Origin: CAYPPG01 sp964412555
Lineage (GTDB): Bacteria; Hinthialibacterota; Hinthialibacteria; Hinthialibacterales; Hinthialibacteraceae
Direction: 5' to 3'
Assembly: GCA_964412555.1 (NCBI GenBank)
Contig: CAYPPG010000041.1
Span: forward strand, 5,415-69,414
Length of the DNA stretch: 64,000 nt
Shown: piece after piece, positions 9,079-18,139 of the stretch
Layout of the letters: every line of letters starts with the position of its first letter
Numbering within the stretch: the first letter of the stretch is position 1
Program-made: the position numbers and the translations under genes
The notes under the pieces: model-generated
The model's input: the letters and a program-made list of their open reading frames with translations, nothing else
The model's database searches: none
Told to the model about the DNA's origin: nothing

Positions 9079-10245
9079 CTATACATAGAAGAGGAAATTG
9101 TGGATCAAGTCGGTTTGTTGTTTACATTCTAGAAGGAACGCATCGTGTCCGTAATCGGATTTGATTTCACAGAAACTCCCGATAATCCCGTTCCGTTTCA
9201 ACGCTTGTACAATCAGGCGGGATTGATAGGGAGGATAGAGCCAGTCGCTGCTAAAGGCGATGACGAGGAATTTCGCCTTGACTCCCTGCAAGGCTTCGGT
9301 CAGCGAATCGGTTCCTTCCGTCAGATCGAAGTAATCCAACGCCTTCGAGATATATAAATAGGAATTGGCATCGAAACGCTGGGTAAACGTGGTTCCTTTA
9401 TAATTCAAGTAACTTTCAACCTGAAAATCGGTCAGCAAATCGTAACTGAGTTGTTGCCGGTTCTGCAGTTTACGGCCGAACTTTTCATGCATGGATTTGT
9501 CGCTCAGGTAACTGATATGGCCGATCATCCGTGCGAGAGCCAATCCGCGTACCGGCGGTTCGGAATCGTAATAATCGCCTTGGTTCCAATTCGGGTCCGC
9601 GATGATTGCTTGGCGTCCGACTTCGTTGAGAGCAATATTTTGCGCCGAATGCACCGCTGTAGTGGCGATCGGTATTGCGCTTTGCACCATGTCCGGATAG
9701 GAGATTGCCCATTGCAGCGCTTGCATTCCACCCATTGAGCCTCCACACACACAAACCAGGTAGGAAATTCCCAAATGATCTAAGAGACGCTTTTGCGCAT
9801 TGACCATATCGCGAATTGTAATAACCGGAAAAGACATTCCAAATGGCTTGTTTGTTTCCGGATTGATCGATGCCGGACCCGTCGATCCTCGGCACCCGCC
9901 GATACAATTGGAACAGATGACGAAATACTGGTCGGTATCGAATGCTTTTCCCGGGCCGATAAAATCATCCCACCAGCCGGGCTTTTTGTCATCCGGCCGA
10001 TAGTATCCCGCTGCGTGATGATCTCCCGATAAGGCATGAAGAATCAAGATTGCATTGTCTTTTTCCGGAGTCAGCGTCCCATATGTTTCATAGGCAATCG
10101 TAATTGGACCGAGTTTTTTGCCACAATCTAAAATCAATTCGTCAGGAGGTTCGCAAATCGTGGCGAATTGTTCCTCGATAAGTCCCACTGACCGTCTGGA
10201 AGGTTTGCTGATTGGTACGTCCGTTTTCACCAGCGGTAAAGCCAT
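9079..10245 (-). CDS. metX: homoserine O-acetyltransferase MetX
   Basis: MetX acylates homoserine with acetyl-CoA (succinyl-CoA in some members), activating it for sulfur incorporation by MetY. The 388-residue alpha/beta hydrolase-fold protein has the nucleophile elbow GGSMGG with Ser170, an Asp in AFSSDWLYPP and the His in DYGHDAFLL, forming the catalytic triad. The early block ILHALSGDHHAAG is typical. It starts 12 bases after metY with GAGGA as ribosome site and is followed by metW. Which acyl donor is used cannot be fixed from sequence alone. Confidence 0.95.
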   Translation of the reverse strand: MALPLVKTDVPISKPSRRSVGLIEEQFATICEPPDELILDCGKKLGPITIAYETYGTLTPEKDNAILILHALSGDHHAAGYYRPDDKKPGWWDDFIGPGKAFDTDQYFVICSNCIGGCRGSTGPASINPETNKPFGMSFPVITIRDMVNAQKRLLDHLGISYLVCVCGGSMGGMQALQWAISYPDMVQSAIPIATTAVHSAQNIALNEVGRQAIIADPNWNQGDYYDSEPPVRGLALARMIGHISYLSDKSMHEKFGRKLQNRQQLSYDLLTDFQVESYLNYKGTTFTQRFDANSYLYISKALDYFDLTEGTDSLTEALQGVKAKFLVIAFSSDWLYPPYQSRLIVQALKRNGIIGSFCEIKSDYGHDAFLLECKQQTDLIHNFLFYV

Positions 10246-10257
10246 CAGTACATCCTC

Positions 10258-11559
10258 TTATATTTTTGCCAATGCTTGATCCAAATCTTGCACAATATCG
10301 TCGCCATTTTCGATTCCGACGGATAGGCGCACATAATCGGGAGTAACGCCCGTTGCCCTTTGTTCTTCTTCCGTCAATTGTTGATGAGTTGTGCTGGCCG
10401 GATGAATGATCAAGGATTTTGCATCCCCAATATTCGCCAGATGGGAGAAGAGTTTGACGTTTCGGATCAGGGTTTTTCCCGCTTCGAGACCGCCCTGGAT
10501 TCCGAACCCGAGCAAGGCGCCAAACAGCCCTTTAGTATGATACTTCTTTGCGATTTGATAGGAAGGATGATCGGGCAGGCCGGGATAATTCACCCAGGAG
10601 ACTTTTGGATGCGTTTTCAGGAATTCCGCTACCTGCATGGCGTTTTGGCTGTGCCGCTCCATGCGAAGATGCAGCGTTTCCAATCCCTGCAAAAACAGGA
10701 ACGCATTGAAAGGAGACATTGCCGGTCCCAGGTCACGAAGCAGCTGAACTCTCGCCTTGATCGCGAACGCTACGTTGCCCAGGCCAGGAAAATCACCGAA
10801 GGTTTCCCATAATTTCAAACCGTGATAACTGGGATCCGGTTCGGTAAACTGAGGGAATTTCCCGTTCCCCCAATTGAATTTCCCGGAATCGACTAGAATG
10901 CCCCCGATCGATGTCCCATGTCCTCCGATGAATTTTGTCGTGGAATGCATGACGATATCTGCCCCATGATCAATCGGACGAACGAGATAGGGAGAAGCCG
11001 CTGTATTGTCGACAATGAGAGGTAAGCCTGCTTCGTGAGCAATACCTGCAACAGCCTCGATATCCAGGGTATTTAACTTCGGATTGCCGATCGTTTCGCC
11101 GAAAATCGCTTTGGTTTTTGGGGTGATCGCCTTTTTGAAGTTCTCTACATCATCCGGATCGGCGAATTTAACATTGATTCCGAGTTTCGGGAACGTATAG
11201 TGGAAAAGATTGTAGGTTCCACCATACAAACTAGCCGAAGAAACGATCTCATCGCCTGCTTCGGCGAGATTCAAACAACAAAGTGTAGAGGCTGCTTGTC
11301 CGGAAGAAGTGGCCAGGGCAGCCACACCGCCTTCGAGAGCGGCAATGCGCTTCTCCAACACATCCGTCGTCGGATTCATGATACGGGTGTAGATATTGCC
11401 GAACTCTTCCAAGCCAAAAAGGGATGCTGCGTGTTCCGGGCTGTCGAAAACATACGAGGTTGTTTGATAGATGGGCACTGCCCGCGCTTTCGTCGTCGGA
11501 TCAGGTTCTTGTCCGCCGTGCAACGCGAGGCTTTCAAGGCGCAATTGTTCCTCATTCAT
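10258..11559 (-). CDS. metY: O-acetylhomoserine sulfhydrylase MetY
   Basis: A PLP enzyme of the Cys/Met metabolism family that makes homocysteine from O-acetylhomoserine and sulfide. The PLP Lys is in the motif STTKFIGGHG (Lys209 with the start chosen here). Other family marks are YTRIMNPTTDVLEKR, ATSSGQAA and VDNTAASPYL. The frame is open 51 bases further upstream, but AAGGAG lies 9 bases before the ATG at 11557-11559, which fits the family N-terminus. This is the first gene of the metY-metX-metW operon. I see no SAM riboswitch in the leader. Confidence 0.95.
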   Translation of the reverse strand: MNEEQLRLESLALHGGQEPDPTTKARAVPIYQTTSYVFDSPEHAASLFGLEEFGNIYTRIMNPTTDVLEKRIAALEGGVAALATSSGQAASTLCCLNLAEAGDEIVSSASLYGGTYNLFHYTFPKLGINVKFADPDDVENFKKAITPKTKAIFGETIGNPKLNTLDIEAVAGIAHEAGLPLIVDNTAASPYLVRPIDHGADIVMHSTTKFIGGHGTSIGGILVDSGKFNWGNGKFPQFTEPDPSYHGLKLWETFGDFPGLGNVAFAIKARVQLLRDLGPAMSPFNAFLFLQGLETLHLRMERHSQNAMQVAEFLKTHPKVSWVNYPGLPDHPSYQIAKKYHTKGLFGALLGFGIQGGLEAGKTLIRNVKLFSHLANIGDAKSLIIHPASTTHQQLTEEEQRATGVTPDYVRLSVGIENGDDIVQDLDQALAKI

Positions 11560-11780
11560 TAGATCGTTCTCCTTTTGCGAATCATTCATTAATATGGGTA
11601 CCGTTTGCATTTGATCTTAAGGAATCATTAGGGGCAAACTTGAGTTACTGGCAATTCGAATTCTATATAATTAACATAGATGTTTTTTGTTCTTTTGAGA
11701 AGTGTTATCAAAAGCTGCTCATAATTGTGGGAGATGAATTATCCAGTGCCGTGGGTATTATATCTATTTTGAAAGGAAAT

Positions 11781-13232
11781 TTAATGGTCCTTCATTTTCT
11801 GGAAGAGATTCAAGACGGCGGAGACCATTTTTGTCGCGGCATCGGGAGCGAGAAAACTGGAGCGGGCGCGCCAGGTTTCATATCCCCCCTGGCGGTGTGC
11901 TTCTTCGGTGGGGATGTATCCGGCGTAATCGTTCGCCAATTCAACGCAAAAAGTTGTTTGAAACGGGCTTTTTTCTTTGATTTCGAGACCGAGTTCTACA
12001 AATGCCTCTCCGGGAAGGGTTGCGATTGCTAGATCACCAATGTGGATTGCTTGTACGATTGTCCCGACTGTTTCGGGTTTCTCTTCCATCAGCACAGTCT
12101 CACGAGCATAAATTTGCCGCAGTGTTTTCAATTCTCCCTTACTTTGTTGAAGGATTTCTGCGGCTTCTTCCACCTCTTTTGGGGAAGGTTTGCGAACGCC
12201 CAATTCCAATTTCTTTTCCCACATATCGATGGTGACATAATCTTGAAATTGGATTCGTTTCAATGCCTGCATTGCTTCATCCGCGACAATGCGTGCAACT
12301 TTTTGCATTTGGTGTCCCGGATAGGGTTGATCGACGCGCTGATGAATATTGATGTTGTTGATGTCCCCGGAACATCCGTTTGTCAGCATGGCGACAAAGG
12401 GAGAAGAATCGGACGGCGGTTTTTTGCCATATTCCTGTTCGATGATCTTGGACCAGGCTCCGAAGTAATCGGCGCTGATGTTGTTACCCCCCATCCCACC
12501 GACGTAATGGAGAGTGTAATTACCCACCACGGCAATCGGCGTGCCTTCTAAGTTTTGAACCGCCATGACATAGAGATATGGGTCGATGGGTCCGGCAGGT
12601 TTGACAACATTGGGGTTGTTGTAGCCGGGGTTCATTTTGACAAGATCACCGGTACTGCCAAACGGATTTTCAGGCATGGTTCCTTCTTTCAGGAAATAGC
12701 GGCGATTGAAGACCTCGCTCTCCACCTTACCGGTTTCCCACCCGATGCGCGCCGGTTGTAAGTTTTGAACCGCCATCTTCGCGCTGTCGGCGATACGGAC
12801 GACGAGCCATTCCAGATACTCTATCTCCGGATCACTTTGAAAGACGCCGACTGTGGTGGGGCCTGTGTGAGTATGCGTGCAGGCGATGAGGATATGATCT
12901 TCCGGAACATTCGTCTGTTCGGCAATGAGGTATTTCGCTTTATCAATGGTTAATCGGTTCAAAGCAATCAGATCGCATAGAACCATGATGATTTTGTTTT
13001 CGCCGTCATCCAGAGCTAGGCTCCGCGCATAGAGTTCATCATGAACATTCTGCGCTGTCCGATCCCGCATATGCCCGACGAGAGAAACACCTAAAGGTGG
13101 CGTGATATTGGATTGAGCAGCACCGGCTTGAAACACATTTTTTCCTTTCGCTTCACTCGCAACGACGGTAGTGGTGATTAGAGTTATTATGAAGGTACAA
13201 AAAAAGATATTTCTGATAAGCGATTGTATCAT
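11781..13232 (-). CDS. secreted neutral/alkaline ceramidase-like hydrolase
   Basis: A 483-residue protein with a hydrophobic signal peptide (about residues 1-28). The start of the mature chain, AGAAQSNITPP, and the metal-site motif THTHTGP (about residues 119-125) are marks of the neutral/alkaline ceramidase N-terminal domain, a zinc amidohydrolase fold. Canonical ceramidases are longer and carry an extra C-terminal domain, which is absent here. Many short members in environmental bacteria have unknown substrates. It is transcribed leftward, downstream of a Uma2 gene, with a hairpin repeat between them. Confidence 0.85.
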   Translation of the reverse strand: MIQSLIRNIFFCTFIITLITTTVVASEAKGKNVFQAGAAQSNITPPLGVSLVGHMRDRTAQNVHDELYARSLALDDGENKIIMVLCDLIALNRLTIDKAKYLIAEQTNVPEDHILIACTHTHTGPTTVGVFQSDPEIEYLEWLVVRIADSAKMAVQNLQPARIGWETGKVESEVFNRRYFLKEGTMPENPFGSTGDLVKMNPGYNNPNVVKPAGPIDPYLYVMAVQNLEGTPIAVVGNYTLHYVGGMGGNNISADYFGAWSKIIEQEYGKKPPSDSSPFVAMLTNGCSGDINNINIHQRVDQPYPGHQMQKVARIVADEAMQALKRIQFQDYVTIDMWEKKLELGVRKPSPKEVEEAAEILQQSKGELKTLRQIYARETVLMEEKPETVGTIVQAIHIGDLAIATLPGEAFVELGLEIKEKSPFQTTFCVELANDYAGYIPTEEAHRQGGYETWRARSSFLAPDAATKMVSAVLNLFQKMKDH

Positions 13233-13303
13233 AGTGACGTTCCTTTCTGAATTGGGTACCCAAGGCTATGTGTCAGTCTGCCCTGGCTTTGCTGCGCTGG
13301 TCG

Positions 13304-13330
13304 GCAAGGGTAGACTTCGCTTACCCTTGC
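13304..13330. repeat. intergenic palindrome, GACTTCGCT loop class
   Basis: Perfect 9-base arms GCAAGGGTA and TACCCTTGC enclose the loop GACTTCGCT. No T-run follows on the leftward strand, so it is not a standard terminator for the Uma2 gene. The loop is close to that of the palindrome at 63884-63906 although the arms differ. Confidence 0.6.
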
Positions 13331-13349
13331 TACCCTTATAAATAAACGG

Positions 13350-13901
13350 TTACGCAAAGATGTCTTTGACCGGAATAGACCAGCCGGAGATGACATCACC
13401 CGTTTCCAATATATCGTTTTCGGTGAGCATGACAATATCCGTCCGAGAACGAAAAACAGTGGTTGTTCGTGTGGGGGGATTGACGACGATGACCATTTTG
13501 GCGCCAGATTCAAGCCAATCAAATACTTTCTCTTCGACTTCGGTGTACACGTCATTCGGTGAAATGACTTCAATAGCAAGATCCGGTGCCCCCGGCCAAT
13601 ATCCCACGGTATCCCCCACTTGTTGGACCCGTTCCCTGCAGACAAAAGCGACATCCGGAGCGCGTACTGTGTCGGGATTGGAAGCGATTTTGAATCCGGT
13701 CTCGGCAGCATATACCGTCCCCAAATTATTTTTTCTCACGTGCAGGTCGAGAGGAGTGGTTACATTGATGATAATACGTCCATGTTGAGAGCCGGGTGGT
13801 GACATTTTTTTGAGTTCTCCTTCTATCAACTCGTAGCAGAAACCGTCATTCGGCATCAGAAAGAGTTCTTCCGCTGTCATTCTTTGTATTGTTGTTGTCA
13901 T
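13350..13901 (-). CDS. Uma2 family (DUF820) restriction-endonuclease-fold protein
   Basis: A 183-residue protein of the Uma2 family, which has a PD-(D/E)XK nuclease-like fold and unknown biological role. Visible marks are MTAEELFLMP near the start, YELIEGELKKMSPPG, RAPDVAFV, APDLAIEVISPND and the Lys in EEKVFDWLESGAK. The Asp in PDLAIEV and the Glu plus downstream Lys are the expected metal-site residues. I choose the ATG at 13899-13901 because AGGTGA precedes it at good spacing; the frame is open 24 bases earlier. Such genes are multicopy and mobile in many bacteria. Confidence 0.9.
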   Translation of the reverse strand: MTTTIQRMTAEELFLMPNDGFCYELIEGELKKMSPPGSQHGRIIINVTTPLDLHVRKNNLGTVYAAETGFKIASNPDTVRAPDVAFVCRERVQQVGDTVGYWPGAPDLAIEVISPNDVYTEVEEKVFDWLESGAKMVIVVNPPTRTTTVFRSRTDIVMLTENDILETGDVISGWSIPVKDIFA

Positions 13902-14107
13902 CGTATCACCTGGTTTGTGAATCAACGTGCTTTGTTTTTCTATTATTGTATCGTGAGTAGTATCGCAGAAAAAATTTGATTTTAACAGAGGGAAAGATTC
14001 AGGCCAGGTACCATGAGCATGTCCTACTTACTTTACTCAAGGTATCAACCTCATCATGTATTTTTTTCAAAAAAGGGTTGCATGAAAAGACTTTGCTTAT
14101 AAACTAA

Positions 14108-14122
14108 TAATCGTAACGATTA
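14108..14122. promoter_or_regulatory. Fur/PerR-type operator, perfect 7-1-7 inverted repeat
   Basis: TAATCGT, one base, then ACGATTA forms a perfect 7-1-7 palindrome 18 bases upstream of the Fur-family gene start. This is the geometry of Fur and PerR boxes. It probably gives autoregulation of the regulator and may also control the peroxiredoxin gene behind it. Confidence 0.75.
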
Positions 14123-14140
14123 CTAAGATCATTTAAGGCA

Positions 14141-14557
14141 ATGGTACGATCGAATCAAAAACGAAAAAACAGTCTCCGTAGGGAAAAAATCTTGCAAGTC
14201 CTTCGCTCCAGCAAGGAACACCCCACGGCGGATTGGATCTATGAACAACTCAAACAGGAGTTCCCGAATTTGAGTTTAGGAACGGTTTATCGCAATTTGA
14301 AAATATTAGAAGAAGAAGGGGAAATTCAAAGTATTCATGGTGGAAGCACCTATGACCGCTATGATGCGGATTTGGAATCTCATCACCATGTAATTTGTGA
14401 ACACTGTGGTTGTGTCATGGATATTGAAACCGAAATCGATCAGGATTTGTTTGACACTGCCGAGAAACAAACCGGGTTCAAAATCAAACCGAGCCAAATC
14501 ACATTGTATGGTCTTTGTCCGAAATGTCGGAAATTGAAGTTTTACGATAAAGAGTAA
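14141..14557 (+). CDS. perR: Fur-family transcriptional regulator, PerR-like
   Basis: A 138-residue metal-dependent repressor. The winged-helix half contains TADWIYEQL and SLGTVYRNLKILEEEG; the dimer half has the HHH metal site (ESHHHVICEHCG) and a second Cys pair CPKC, giving the structural zinc site. The block YDRYDADLESHHH resembles PerR. Its neighbour, 77 bases downstream, encodes a peroxiredoxin, which supports a peroxide-sensing role rather than iron. A perfect 7-1-7 operator sits directly upstream. The exact metal (Fe or Mn for PerR) is inferred. Confidence 0.88.
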   Translation: MVRSNQKRKNSLRREKILQVLRSSKEHPTADWIYEQLKQEFPNLSLGTVYRNLKILEEEGEIQSIHGGSTYDRYDADLESHHHVICEHCGCVMDIETEIDQDLFDTAEKQTGFKIKPSQITLYGLCPKCRKLKFYDKE

Positions 14558-14634
14558 AAAAATCTTCCTTCATCCCGCTGCACGGATTGGAGGACGATAT
14601 TTTCAAAAACTAACTTATAAAAAGGAGAAATAAG

Positions 14635-15159
14635 ATGGTACAAATTGGACAACCGGCGCCGGATTTCAAGGTAAAAGCATTGGTCGGTAAAGAATTCAAG
14701 GATGTGAGCCTAAGTGATTACAAAGGACGATGGGTTTGTTTGTTTTTCTACCCTCTCGATTTTACCTTTGTTTGCCCGACGGAAATCGTCGAATTCAGCG
14801 AGCGGAGCAACGACTTTTCCGAACGGGATTGCCAAGTTCTGGGGGGAAGTACGGACAGCGAATGGTCCCACCTTGGTTGGTGCAATTCCCATCCGGAATT
14901 GAAAAAACTCAATATTCCCCTACTCGCCGATTACAAAAAAGAAATCGCCAGAAAATACGGAATTCTGAAAGAGGATCTTGGCGCAACCTACCGCGGAACC
15001 TTTCTTATCGATCCGGACGGCAATATCCGCTTCATCTATATCACTGATCTTCCTGTCGGCCGGAACGTCGATGAGGTCTTGCGCGTACTCGATGCCCTCC
15101 AAACCGGCGAACTGACCCCCTGCCAGTGGAAAAAAGGACAAGAAGTACTAAAACCGTAG
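14635..15159 (+). CDS. 2-Cys peroxiredoxin, AhpC/Prx1 type
   Basis: A 174-residue thiol peroxidase that reduces hydrogen peroxide and organic peroxides. The peroxidatic Cys47 is in FTFVCPTE and the resolving Cys163 is in ELTPCQWKKG, where the usual VCP is replaced by TPC. The GGSTDSEWSHLGW block and YRGTFLIDPDG are typical. A strong ribosome site (AAAGGAGAAA) precedes the ATG. It follows the PerR-like gene and is probably in its regulon. No AhpF reductase is nearby, so the reductant must come from elsewhere. Confidence 0.93.
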   Translation: MVQIGQPAPDFKVKALVGKEFKDVSLSDYKGRWVCLFFYPLDFTFVCPTEIVEFSERSNDFSERDCQVLGGSTDSEWSHLGWCNSHPELKKLNIPLLADYKKEIARKYGILKEDLGATYRGTFLIDPDGNIRFIYITDLPVGRNVDEVLRVLDALQTGELTPCQWKKGQEVLKP

Positions 15160-15208
15160 GGTGGGTTGAATGACAATGAAACCACCATTTTTTTCTTAGT
15201 AACAACGT

Positions 15209-15238
15209 AGGGGTAGCCCTGTGTGTCTACCCCTTTTT
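15209..15238 (+). terminator. rho-independent terminator after the peroxiredoxin gene
   Basis: Arms AGGGGTAG and CTACCCCT, with a 10-base loop, are followed by a run of T. It lies 50 bases after the peroxiredoxin stop and before the convergent symporter gene. The stem resembles the other intergenic palindromes of this window, so it could be a repeat used as a terminator. Confidence 0.65.
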
Positions 15239-15258
15239 CACGACTCCGACAACGATAT

Positions 15259-16884
15259 TTATACCATAAAAGTAAATATATAGTAAAACAATAGAACAAC
15301 ACCCGCCAAAAGAGCACTGAGAAACTTATAATTCCCAATTCCACTCCACCCCTTATCACGCAACGGATCGAGCGGCGATTTCCAGATCAAGCCGGATTTC
15401 TCCGGTGTAAGAGTTTCCGGGAAAAGCAAAGAAATAAGAACCAGGATACAGGCACAAATGCAGGCCAAGTAAAAACTGGCCATCATGAATGGCACATTCC
15501 ATCCGGTAAATTCTTTAAACCAATCGATTATAAATACGATTAATCCTAAAAACGAACCGGCTATGAGGGTTGCCAACGAACCGATAGAGGACGCTTTTTG
15601 CCAGAACACGCCGGCAATGAATACGACTGTAATCGGCGGCGCGATATAACTGATCGCTGTGTTGATCCCTTGAAAGACGGTTGTGAAATGACCACAGAGG
15701 GGGGACCAGAGTATCGCTAAAATCATCCCTATGAAGGTTGTCAGACGGCCCACTAGAATTAGACCTCGTTCGGATGTTTCGGGTCTCCAGCGTTGATAGA
15801 GGTCATAAGTAAATAATGTTGCGGCAGAATTCAAAGCGCCGGAGACCGTGCTCATCAACGCGGCAATCAAAGCCGCAGCGACAATCCCGCGCAAACCGGC
15901 GGGGAGAAGAAAGGTGATCATATGGGAATACGTTTTCGCCGTATCCACCTGGCCGGTTTCGTCCATTGGCAAAGGAGGAATCAATCCTTTGTGAACCAGC
16001 GCCAAACAAATCAATCCCGGTAGGACGAATATAAATACAGGCAGTATTTTGATAAAACCGGCGAATAACGGACCGACACGGGCATGGTTTTCGTCTTTCG
16101 CACCCAATACGCGTTGAACGATAGTTTGATCCGTACACCAGTACCAGATGCCGATGATCGGGTATCCTAACAGGACCGAGTACCACGGCAGGCCGGAAGC
16201 ATCGCCGTGAGGACGCAGCACTGTCAATTTCACCGCGTCGACCGATTCCGCGATCCCGCTCCATCCGCCTACTTTGATATAACTGATCAATGTCAAGATG
16301 GTTGCGCCTAAGAGCAGGATAATTGTTTGGACCGATTCCGTGATCACTACAGCCATCAAACCGCCGACGATCGTGTATAGACCCGTCAATCCGGCGATTA
16401 GGATGATGCTGAACATCGGATCGAATCCGAACATCCCTTCTAGCACCACCGCCCCCGCATAGAGGGAAAAACCGATATGGATAAAAATAGCGGAGATAAT
16501 GGAAAGCAGCGCCAACCAATCCCGGCTGGCGCGGCTGTACCGCTTTTCGAGAAAATCCGGCAATGTCGTGATGTTGGAACGGATATAAAATGGAGCGAAA
16601 AACAGTGCGAGTATGATTAATGTGAATGGAGCCATCCATTCGAAATTGCCATAGGCAAGCCCGTTGGTATATCCTTCTTGCGCTAGGCTGACGAGATGGA
16701 CGGTTGATATGTTGGTCGCGAACAGAGCCAAGCCGATGACCGGCCAGCGTAAGGATTTCCCCGCAAGGAAATAGTCGCCCGCGGTGCCGGATTGTTTCCT
16801 CCGGATTCCCGTCCAGCATCCCAATCCTACGATGAACAAAAAATAGAGAATTATAATTGCCGAGTCTATGCTGTTGATTTGCAT
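15259..16884 (-). CDS. sodium:solute symporter (SSS family, SGLT-like)
   Basis: A 541-residue membrane protein with about 13-14 hydrophobic segments. The N-terminal motif DYFLAGKSLRWPVIGLALFATNIST, the segment GLYTIVGGLMAVVITESVQ and the RRIV-like QTIVQRVLGAKDE block are typical of sodium-sugar symporters. It imports a sugar or similar solute with sodium. The gene begins 13 bases after the periplasmic-binding-protein gene and is on the same strand, so both are probably one operon, an unusual pairing because SSS carriers normally need no binding protein. Confidence 0.93.
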   Translation of the reverse strand: MQINSIDSAIIILYFLFIVGLGCWTGIRRKQSGTAGDYFLAGKSLRWPVIGLALFATNISTVHLVSLAQEGYTNGLAYGNFEWMAPFTLIILALFFAPFYIRSNITTLPDFLEKRYSRASRDWLALLSIISAIFIHIGFSLYAGAVVLEGMFGFDPMFSIILIAGLTGLYTIVGGLMAVVITESVQTIILLLGATILTLISYIKVGGWSGIAESVDAVKLTVLRPHGDASGLPWYSVLLGYPIIGIWYWCTDQTIVQRVLGAKDENHARVGPLFAGFIKILPVFIFVLPGLICLALVHKGLIPPLPMDETGQVDTAKTYSHMITFLLPAGLRGIVAAALIAALMSTVSGALNSAATLFTYDLYQRWRPETSERGLILVGRLTTFIGMILAILWSPLCGHFTTVFQGINTAISYIAPPITVVFIAGVFWQKASSIGSLATLIAGSFLGLIVFIIDWFKEFTGWNVPFMMASFYLACICACILVLISLLFPETLTPEKSGLIWKSPLDPLRDKGWSGIGNYKFLSALLAGVVLLFYYIFTFMV

Positions 16885-16897
16885 GGGTTTCCTGTCT

Positions 16898-17872
16898 TTA
16901 TCGGTAATGTTGTTTGGTGAAATGGATCACTTGATCGACGTTGGATTGATCGATGATGGCCGCTCCTGCGTCGATATCCGAAGGTATGATTCCATATCGC
17001 AAATAATGTGTCAGTTGAATGACCGGATAAAATCCTTGAATATACGGCTGCTGATCGACAGTGCAACGGATATGCCCCTTTTGAATTAGTTCCAAGGTTT
17101 TGGGGGATAGATCAAATCCGGCCGACCAGTATCCTTTTTCGGGGAAATACTTTTCAATTGCCATTCCTGCCGCTTCCGTATCTGATTGACCAGTTCCTAA
17201 TATAATTCGCATATCCGGATGTTCTTGGAGAGTTTCTGCGATTCTCTCTGCTCCGATAGCCGAATCATTCCCCGTAATCAAAACAGTCCACTTTACTGTT
17301 TTCTTTTGAAGAACACTTTGAAGGCCTTCCAAGCGATCCTGCAAAGCGGAAACGCCTTCATCGTGCATAGTCATCAAAATATGCGTACCTTCAGGAATAA
17401 ATTGTAGAACATGTTCAGCAAGTCTTTTTCCCGCTTCATATAATCGCTGATTGACGCTGCTCAGACGCGCATTCGGAGTCGCATGGTCATCGACATTGAA
17501 TCCAACTACAGGAATATCAAGATTTATCGCCTTTTGAATCACTTCGTCGAAGGCATGGGGATCGATGATGTTCAGGGCAATTCCATCATAACCATCCCGA
17601 ATCGCTTGCCGAACCATTTCCGTTTGCGCTTTGACATTGACGCCCTCCGTTCCGATGAATTCGCATTGAACATCCATCAACCGACCCGCATCATGCATTC
17701 CCTTTTTGACCGGGGCGAAAAAAGGGGCATCTACAGCGCAGGTAATGAAAACAAGACGTATATGTTCTTTCTCAAGTTGGGGGGATTTAGGACTTGCACG
17801 CTGACAGAAAAGTGCAGATAGCAAAGTCATCATAAACACAAGTATGATTCGAGGATTCGGTGGAAACATCAT
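16898..17872 (-). CDS. periplasmic sugar-binding-type protein (RbsB/Peripla_BP_4-like)
   Basis: A 324-residue exported protein with a signal peptide of about 28 residues; the Cys at the end of ALFC does not form a good lipobox. The mature part has the two-lobed type I binding-protein layout: DGIALNIIDPHAFDEVIQKAINLDIPVVGFNVD, then GTHILMTMHDEGVSALQDRLEGL, and MRIILGTGQSDTEAAGMA. These are typical of ribose/xylose-binding proteins. No ABC permease or ATPase is adjacent; instead an SSS symporter follows after 13 bases. It may instead act as a sensor domain or deliver sugar to the symporter. Confidence 0.88.
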   Translation of the reverse strand: MMFPPNPRIILVFMMTLLSALFCQRASPKSPQLEKEHIRLVFITCAVDAPFFAPVKKGMHDAGRLMDVQCEFIGTEGVNVKAQTEMVRQAIRDGYDGIALNIIDPHAFDEVIQKAINLDIPVVGFNVDDHATPNARLSSVNQRLYEAGKRLAEHVLQFIPEGTHILMTMHDEGVSALQDRLEGLQSVLQKKTVKWTVLITGNDSAIGAERIAETLQEHPDMRIILGTGQSDTEAAGMAIEKYFPEKGYWSAGFDLSPKTLELIQKGHIRCTVDQQPYIQGFYPVIQLTHYLRYGIIPSDIDAGAAIIDQSNVDQVIHFTKQHYR

Positions 17873-18139
17873 GATCTATCCTTTGTTTTTATTACAGAAA
17901 TAAACTCATCGCCTTTCGTTTCGAACGATTGTCTCTTACAAGATGCCGGTTGTCAACAATGAGGTTTCTGTTGTTGCCCGATATAACCAATGGTCTTGTA
18001 ACGGGAACCAGAATCTCTCTATCTCTCAAAATCGCTCTCTTTCATGTTACTTGTTAAAGAATTCTCTTTCGCTGTTCTTCATTCAATGTGGAAATCAAGT
18101 CATCATTCCCTATTAACCTGTTCAGTGAAGGAGTAAAGA

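Noticed and set aside
11560..11780. SAM or other methionine-related riboswitch upstream of metY
   Set aside because: I looked for the SAM-I core features and for a terminator on the leftward strand and saw neither.
13229..13711. 160-residue leftward frame overlapping the Uma2 gene
   Set aside because: It is a shifted-frame shadow; the Uma2 motifs lie in the other frame.
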